In this document: positions 51,701 through 64,000 of the stretch, piece after piece
Layout of the letters: every line of letters begins with the position of its first letter
Numbering within the stretch: position 1 is the first letter of the stretch
DNA from: Bugula neritina
Lineage: Eukaryota; Bryozoa; Gymnolaemata; Cheilostomatida; Bugulidae
Length of the DNA: 64,000 nucleotides
Direction of reading: 5' to 3'
Assembly: GCA_964035545.1 (NCBI GenBank)
Contig: OZ037765.1
Location: 7,514,698 to 7,578,697, forward strand
The notes under the pieces: generated by a model
What the model was told of the DNA's origin: nothing
What the model saw: only the letters and a program-made list of their open reading frames with translations
The model's database searches: none
Made by a program: the position numbers and the translations under genes

Positions 51701-53458
51701 TCACAAATATTGTACCCTATAAGCTATTGCTTGATAAACCTCATTTCATCACAATATTATTGTCACCAGTTTAGAACTTGTTCAATATGCACAGTGTGAG
51801 TGTGGAGATTGGAGATCTACTGTTGGCTTAGTAGAATCTATACTCAAAGTATTACACAGCTCATTGCCAGTATGTAGGACTTATGTTAGTGGAGTCAACA
51901 TAATCATTGAGTCTATAAACTGAAGGGCGAACGAAGCTGTAGCTGATTACCACTAAGAGTGCAATAATAATTTCACTTTGCTTCTAAGAACATGTAGAGT
52001 CAACAAACAATATCAATGCAAACGTAGCCTTGCTCCTTGGCATAGCATCTCTACATTCTTGGACATTTTTCCAAGCATCCTAATTGCTCAACCAGATGAA
52101 TAAATGTGTTGATTAGTAAAATACTACACCAATGAAGTGTTCTAATTATTAATTTTTCTTTCTTTATCTAAATTCAAAAACTTGTTTATTAACTTTCGTT
52201 TCAAATTACAATATAGTCATCATTCAAGGTGTTTAGCTAATGTAAGCATAAGCAGAGCTAAAATTTATGCCTGTTATAAAATAGCTTTAAACTGTTGTTA
52301 CTTGTGAATTGAAATACAATGCTTATTATATAGAACACATGTACATATACATACACCTGCAGGTATTTGTTATAAGGTGCTACGGTTTGAAATTGTCTTT
52401 TTAAAAAATATTTTCAACAATTTATGTAGACAGAAAATGCTACGACACACACGATGAGTCTCCATATAAAAGACATCAACAGTAACGACTATGGCAGTTA
52501 CAAATGTGTTGCGTCTAACAACATTGGATACAGCACCAAGTTCATGGCTCTTGGTAAGATAATATCAAACCAATAAGCTAACATTAGTTATAAATGTTAT
52601 TACACGGTTTTGAATAATCTGTAAGAATACGTTAGGTGTATAGAATCTATGATCGTAGCTAAAACGTTCATGTTTTCCTGATTAGATTAGTTCATTTTGT
52701 GGAAGTTTTTACTAAAATTTCACTGGTTGGCCTAAGTTTTTAAATATTTAACTAAAAACAAGGAAGTCAACTTGCTTATACATGCAGCTGTACCCCTGAT
52801 TAAACTTCACTAGCCAATATTTTTGGCAAAATTCTTTAACAACTCATATACCACTTAAAAATATAATTTATTAAAAAGTAGTTCAGGTTTTAAGTGAGCA
52901 ATTTTATTAATCTCTGTAGTATGTTTAAGAAATATTTGCACTTTTAGAAAGTAAAGCTGCCCTAAACTCACTTCTGACCATAGTGTATGACTATGAGCCA
53001 ACAGCATTCTCTAGAAGAACCCTCAAACCAAATACACCAACAAGTATAAATATCAACGGTAAGTTTGGAAATGTAATTGCCGCACAGAATAATGAAAACT
53101 AAATTAGTAAAACCAATGTAAGCAAGTGTTTTACACAAAAAAGATATTTGGACAAATGTCTAAACACAGTAGGCCAGTTTTATAGCTACATTTTAATAAT
53201 ATTTCTGCTTTGCAAATAAGCCAATCTTTTGTTTTTTGACCTGAGTTCATTCTTAATTTTTTTTAATTCACTTGAAGCATGTGCCCACTCTCAGATCATT
53301 ACTTTTAACACTCTTTTTTAGATTTGCCTTCTCAAACTTTAGTACCTCCAAAGCCGCCTCTACTAACAAAACGGAGTAACTCAGCCACGGCCTGTAAAGT
53401 CTACAGAGATAGTTCTGTTGTTTGGCTGCTGATGTTTGCTTTTCTCTACATTTTGTAA
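48777..53458 (+). CDS. Lachesin/IgLON-like GPI-anchored cell-adhesion protein, three Ig domains
   Basis: A cell-surface adhesion protein of the lachesin/neurotrimin type, expected in neural and epithelial adhesion. Exons: 48777-48917, 49670-49874, 50360-50512, 51015-51143, 51348-51517, 52430-52553, 52948-53058 and 53322-53458. All phases agree; 389 residues. Signal peptide MGLLKLSMYILFAALG. Ig1 runs from VVLSCRLDY, with the tryptophan in VWMDE, to DAGEYRCFSN; Ig2 from VSLVCNATGNPQPNVTW to YIYTCKAFNGIG; Ig3 from ELTCIISAYP, MYWSKNG, to DYGSYKCVASNNIGYS. Each domain is split over two exons. Several N-glycosylation sites (NVT, NAT, NVS) occur. The tail, Pro/Ser-rich then VVWLLMFAFLYIL at the very end, fits a GPI-attachment signal; no cytoplasmic part. 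It could equally be called neurotrimin-like. Confidence 0.92.
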
Positions 53459-54080
53459 GGCTATGCTTGCATGAGAGTATTGATTGATACACAAGACTAA
53501 AAAGCAATAAGTTATTTACTTCAAACAGTTTAGCCTATAATATAAATACAACTTGTATTTTATTGAGAGTTGTGTAACCTTTTTGTGAGAACCCAAAATT
53601 TTAGCACTCATTGGTTGCAGCACATAATATAAATGCTATATAATAGTCCCTTATCCTAAATTCTATATTTTATATCCAATATCATTTACATATAAGAATC
53701 TATTTTTCTTGAGTATAATAATTATTTGGAATATTAATTCATATAGTTGTAATAGAATTTAGCATTTATGCTATGTTATTTATTTTATGCCATTTGTTGT
53801 TTGACAAAACAAAATGTTAATTAATACAGAGTCTTATAACTATTAGTTTATTAAAATGTTCTGCTACACAATGGCATATTATAGCATTATAACTACTCAT
53901 TTAATATTATTATGTATTTTTCAGTTTATTATTTAATATTGTATGTATATGCACTTTCCAAGTTTATTACTAAATGTTATTTATTCAAACCCTAAGAGTA
54001 AGAATTGGGTTCTGGCTCTCTATAATATAATAATATAATGTACTACTTAAATGTAATTTGCCAAATAGTAACGAATATAC

Positions 54081-54156
54081 CAGGGGTGGGCAACTGAGGG
54101 CCCCAGGACCACTCATGGCCCTTTATTCATTTGTCAGTTGAAGTTGCTCCCCCCTG
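54081..54156. mobile_element. 76-bp hAT-type MITE
   Basis: Ends CAGGGGTGGGCAACT and, inverted, CAGGGGGGAGCAACT: the typical CAGGGGTGGGCAA terminus of hAT elements. Flanks GAATATAC (54073-54080) and GTATATAC (54157-54164) agree in 7 of 8 bases, fitting the 8-bp target duplication of hATs. No coding capacity. Confidence 0.8.
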
Positions 54157-56404
54157 GTATATACACATGCAAAATATATCATCATGCCCTTTGCCGCATG
54201 CAGTGGACTTGTTTATTTTATTGACAACTACAATGACTGCGCTGTACTATTGCCTTATATAGTGTAAGTTCAGGAAAATTATATTATATACTCATATATA
54301 CATTGCTAGTTGTATTACAGACTTTATTTACACCATATGTTTGAGAACTCAAGTGGCAGTTATATCAATGCTACTTGTAAACAAAGAGTATATAGCATTT
54401 TGATAGCAAAACTTATGTTCCGTTATATAGTTAGACTAAATAAAAATGGTAAAGTTTTTAGTAGTTTACAGAATACAAAAAAAGCTCTATCAGCAGTTAA
54501 TATTTTAATCCATAATAAATAATTATGTTGTTATTCTATATTTTTGAAACATAATGTAATTAAACTATTTTAAGTGTGAAATACATAGCTAAACCAGCAC
54601 ACTTTGATTTGCCAAAAAACTAGAATATTTTTGAATTTTGTAAATTATATAAATTATCTTCTGTTCTGTGTATATTCAATATGATATGGTGTGCGTGGTG
54701 TGTGTGTGCGTGTGTATGTGTGTGTATGGTTGATATGCTTAGTTGAAATGTAGTAGCATAAAACACCCATACTATGGCTATGCATGTAACTATTTAGCAC
54801 GGGGTCTACTCTTTAACCATGAAGATAATAGTATACATGTACACAACACACAATAGGCCTATACATTACAATATGGTAGCAGATAGTAGAGATTTATGAT
54901 GCATGAGTAGAGTCCACCATTATACTCAGGTCTACAGCTTGCACACTGGCCTTCCTTTTCTGCTTTGTTTTAGCTGGAATAAAAGTGTCAAAAATAATGA
55001 GCTTGTGTTGCTCAAGTTTTTATTGAAGTAATAATCAACTTCTAGCATATACTGCAGCCATCTATACACCCTATAGATTATAGTTCTAGAAGTTTATAAT
55101 TACATGTATTTTTATAATCTCTTGCTGCGCTAACAGAGACCTAATATGGAAGGTATTTTGTAATTACTACAATAACAATGAAAAAGCTATTGAAGAGTTA
55201 AGGAGTTATCTACTCGAGCTCAAAACAGAATGATGACACAATAATATTGTAAGAGCAGTAAAATTGAAGTTAATTTTGTATGTGCCCTACATCTTATAAA
55301 AAACATGAGAGCTAGCATATGACTTCTACAATAACTTTTGAACTTAAATATATTCTTATATATTATTTGTTTGTGAAGATCTTGCAGTAAAATTCAATCA
55401 AGCTGTATACTATTTTTGTCTAGGTTATATACTTAGAGTTTACTACAGTAAGTATGATTTTATTGCTGATAATTACAAATATATCAGCAATAAACAAGTC
55501 TTGAACAAAAGTGAATGTTTGTTCACATGAAATACATAAAGTTGATCTCAAAAAGTGAAGAACTCTACAATTATAACTACAATGTTGGTGAAATCATACT
55601 ATCGGCACCACACTTGTCTCTTTCTTATAAAAAAATAGAATTTCTAGAAGAAAATTATAGAAGTTTACTGCATATCTGTTTTATCAATGGCTATGTGTTG
55701 CCAATTCTATTAATAGATTTCAAATAGCTTTTATAAGCAATATATAAATGTTTAATTCATAAGTTGTGTTCTCTATTATGACCTCCTTCCGGATGTATTA
55801 CTGAGTAGGTACAATAAAATATACTGCAGACTACATGCTGCATCTGCTGACACAGCTCAGGGCCATCTGGGGTTTCTGGCCCCTCGGCAGCATGGCTCAA
55901 TAGCAGAACAATTATTATGGCATGCTAAGTGCCCTCACTTATGTCAGCATAGCAATCATAATACACAGTGCATTATACGAACTTTTGCTAATGACAGTTG
56001 GTAGGAATACTAGAATGGCAAATGTGTATACTTAGAGTCAATGATGAATCTTTTTTCTATCAGTATTGTCTATACGTGACAATTTCTAAAGTCATCCTCG
56101 GGTCATCGGATATCCCTGGTGTAATGAATGAATTCAGTGCCAGCATAATGAAAAAGGTTAATACACGGCAATAAAGCACTGGTTAGTGTATAACATGCGG
56201 CAAACTGAGATTGAGTTTTTTATTTTCCTTGTTTATATCTTATATAAAGTCATCATCTGGTTTCAAAGAAGAAGACATTTTATTTATAGAAACAAAAGCC
56301 TGCAGGCGAACGGCAAATTGTTTAACTCAAATATCATTATAGGTAGTAAATTTCCTACTCTTTGTGTGGTAGGTGACTCCCATAGTGAATTTTCACTCAT
56401 ATAG

Positions 56405-56600
56405 ATGCGTGCGTGCGCATGTGTGCGTGTGGTGTGTGTGCGTGTGTGCGTGTGTGCGTGTGTGCGTGTGTGCGTGTGGTGTGTGTGTTTGTGTGTGCGT
56501 GTGGTGTGTGTGTGTGTGTGTGTGCGTGTGTGTGTGCATGGTGTGTGTGTGTGCGTGTGTGCGTGTGTGTGTGTGTGTGTTTGTGTGTGCGTGTGTGTGT
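56405..56600. repeat. (GT/GC)n alternating purine-pyrimidine microsatellite
   Basis: About 195 bp of GTGTGTGCGTGTG with short TGGTG breaks. It generates long open frames in several frames on both strands, all artefacts. Alternating GT/GC can adopt Z-DNA. Confidence 0.95.
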
Positions 56601-59157
56601 ATCTTTTTTCTTTAGGGAAGTAACTCCTAAATTTACCAAATGATATCCAGAGCTGTTACCTTTGCTGCGGAAGTGCATCTTTCAATAACACTATAAATTA
56701 TCTTTTCTGTTTAAAAATCAAATTATTCAAATAACACAATTATACTCAGAAAATTAACAACAATACTTTGTGAAACTATATACCAAATATAGACTAACAG
56801 AAAGGCTACCAAATGCACTACTGCATATACCAGATCTTGTAACTAAATGGCAGCTTGGTATTATACCTGTTATACTATGAAAAGACACCTATTGTGTTGT
56901 GTTTTATATATTATTTTAAAGAATCACAATATGGTGCTCTTGCTAAAAAATAAAGAGTGTTTCAAATTAGCTTTACTCCGATACCATATGTAATGTATTT
57001 CACAGTAAACCACTGATTCACTCAAGTTATTTTTAGATAGTGTTTTACCAGAAAAACCTATGATTGTCTTAATAAAAGTTTGGTGAAACCAATTCTAGCC
57101 TTAGTTTCGTTTCTGTAAATTTGTCACAAAACCAAAACTTACATTTTTTGTCCGAACTATTTGTTTTAACCTCACTAACCCAATCCACACTTTATACATG
57201 TAACTGTTTTGCTACACTAGGAATTGTTCTATTTCACAACTTGAGGGCGAATGAACTTGGATTGAAAAAGAAATTGCATGCTATATTGGAAAGTGGCGAG
57301 TTTCTTTTTCTGAACAGATGTAACCATGCAGATGATTTTCTTTTTCCTAATAAAAACCTGGTAAGTGCAAAAAGCTGTTTTGAAACTTGAGCAGAAATTT
57401 GTTATGAAGCAAAACATATAATTTGCATTGTTTTGTATTCTTGTAATAACGTTAGGTCATGCAGTGTTTTAAGGATCATATAATGGTGTAGCTATTGACT
57501 TTCACAACAACTATACATGTTAACTATACAGTAGTGTACGTGACATGAAATAATATGCATTTCAAAAGATACATGATGAAATTTCTTTTAAGAACTGCGT
57601 TTCATTAAATGGAGGACTAAGAATTCTTGCATGTTGTTAGTCTAATAAACATTAAAATATTAGTAATTAATAAACATATTACAACTTTGAATGCTGTAAA
57701 ATATGTTAGTTTCTTTGCGCTACAGCTAGCAGGTATAATCAAATAGGCGTCATGCTCTCAGAAACTTGCTTGTTGTAAAAACAGTAAAGCTAAAAGTATA
57801 TTACACAAAGTTACTGCATTTTAATGATAATTTACAATATCACAAATTAATATATAAGCTAAACATTGTTATATTTTAGGGTAATGTATATAATAAGTAT
57901 CACATAATAAAAATAAGTAATAATACAAGTAAGTAATAAGTATATAATAAGCATCACATCCGAGGCATGCTAAAGAGAATGAGTAATAGGATGTGACCAA
58001 AGCAGATAGCAGCATATGTATGTATATCCTGTTGTAGCAAGGCTAAAGCTGTTGAAGCAGATACTTTAGATTGTATAATACAGAAAGGCAATTCTATTCT
58101 TAAGTTCGGCTGCTCAACCACAAAGTGCTTAATTTCTAAAAGAAGTTAGAATTTCATAATATTAACTCAATTTAAAATTATGAGAAAAAAATTATGTTGG
58201 TTATTTATGCTCTTGAATGATGAGGTACTTGGAAAAATTATTATTCATTTTGAAAAATATTTATTTCGCCTTTATTATTTGCCAGATTATGGTTATTTGT
58301 AGCCCATGAAACTATCCACAGACTACATACAACAGTCTAAACTTGATGAGAAGACAGACAGGGCATCATGATAAAGCATGGCTGCCATACTTTAGGTAGT
58401 TAGTTTACTACTTAATGGATGATAGCCGTACAGTCAGCATATATTTGTGTCTCGATATAGCCTAAGTTTCAATCGATCTCCACAGAGACTAACCCCCAAG
58501 ATAGCTCTACTCTGAAATCATACTACACTGTATTACCATCATTCATTGTTCGCTCAATCAATCTCACCATTGTTCACTCACGTAACTACATTCCGGTGTT
58601 TCAGCATGAACGACTATTCGACTATTTCTCACCGGGTCATCCCAGTCCATATACTTTTTGCCTGCATAGAGCAACATTTGAGCTAATTTTAATTTGAAAT
58701 TGTTTATGTCTATTGGAGCAGTATTATGTAAGTGTGGAAATGTAAAAAATCATTATTATCACCATGTTTTCACTAGTCAGTTTCTATTGTTGCTGCCTTG
58801 GCTGCCGCTACTAGTATATTATTAATAATATTGTTTGCAGGTAATGAAAGGCATATTTCTAATTATTATTCCACTTTGCTCTGTTCATAAATTAAGCAGA
58901 CTGCTATTCATTGAGGAATATACTATAGAAGGAACCACTCTGCTATATTTAGTAGATGCAACTGTATTACACCTCTTTGTAAACCATGTCAACTGCAGTG
59001 AGAGAAACTTTATAGAATAAGTAAATACAGGAAATACAGGAATCTTTATACAAATTATACTTTATCGTACTTGACTTTGCTACATCATCATTCGCTGAAG
59101 CAGAGAGCTACTGTAGGTTAGAAAACAAGATTAGAACAGCTAGTTTCATCAAGTGAA

Positions 59158-63787
<4,630 letters not shown>

Positions 63788-64000
63788 GTAAGTGTGTTAG
63801 TTATTATAATATATGTCACTGTAAGTATATGCTTGGTTATAATAATTATAAATATTTATATGGATTATAACCTAGAACTAAATATTTCAATATTGCAAAA
63901 ACATTGTTGGCTGGCTCCTATTGAGCATAGAGCTACAGTTTACAAAACCAAGTAAGATGTTAACGTACATACTTTGTGTTCCTACTATTATCACTATTAT

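Larger units (their letters stand above)
53459..59157. other. Intergenic; MITE and microsatellite only
   Basis: 5.7 kb without a gene I can support. It contains the 76-bp hAT MITE (54081-54156) and the GT microsatellite (56405-56600). Open frames at 54310, 55515, 56186 and 57121 lack any domain or splice partners. Confidence 0.5.

Noticed and set aside
56373-56678. Open frames of Val/Cys or His/Thr repeats
   Set aside because: Artefacts of the GT microsatellite.
57121-57390. 89-codon plus-strand open frame
   Set aside because: AT-driven composition, no domain, no splice partner, no coding features.

Overview
This is animal (metazoan) nuclear DNA. It is AT-rich, with intron-split genes, GT-AG splice sites, scattered DNA transposons, a tRNA-derived SINE and a non-LTR retrotransposon remnant. 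The proteins read as invertebrate and probably lophotrochozoan/spiralian, but the sequence alone does not fix the species. I rebuilt gene models by hand from reading frame, splice sites and intron phase. In five of the six models every junction I placed keeps the frame; the one unplaced stretch is near the N-terminus of the first gene.

Layout. (1) About 17.2 to 0.3 kb, minus strand: a CAMSAP/Patronin microtubule minus-end-binding protein, from its start codon through the CH domain, a long disordered middle and coiled coils, into the first exon of the CKK domain. The gene runs off the left edge. (2) 19.8-22.2 kb, plus: SDF2/SDF2L1-like ER protein, complete in 6 exons, ending in HDEL. (3) 24.7-25.4 kb: dead non-LTR retrotransposon remnant, beside degenerate TA-rich repeats. 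(4) 26.0-36.6 kb, plus: transmembrane channel-like (TMC) protein, complete, 861 residues, with an in-frame open 204-nt GT-AG segment that looks like an exitron or ordinary intron. (5) 38.8-40.4 kb: a 1.59-kb TA-flanked DNA transposon with a psq-type helix-turn-helix fragment and many subterminal repeats. (6) 42.5-46.4 kb, plus: B-type cyclin, complete, 399 residues, with destruction box. (7) 48.8-53.5 kb, plus: a lachesin/IgLON-like three-Ig-domain protein with a GPI-type tail, complete, 389 residues. (8) 59.2 kb to the right edge, plus: the start of a secreted protein with a signal-peptide exon followed by a fibronectin type II exon; it continues past the window.

The genes are unrelated housekeeping, cell-cycle, membrane and secreted functions, as expected in animal DNA, not an operon or one pathway. 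The most unusual items are the in-frame intron of the TMC gene, the repeat-studded pogo-like transposon, two small MITEs, a five-fold DTPMR-type motif in CAMSAP, and a GC-AG intron in the same gene.
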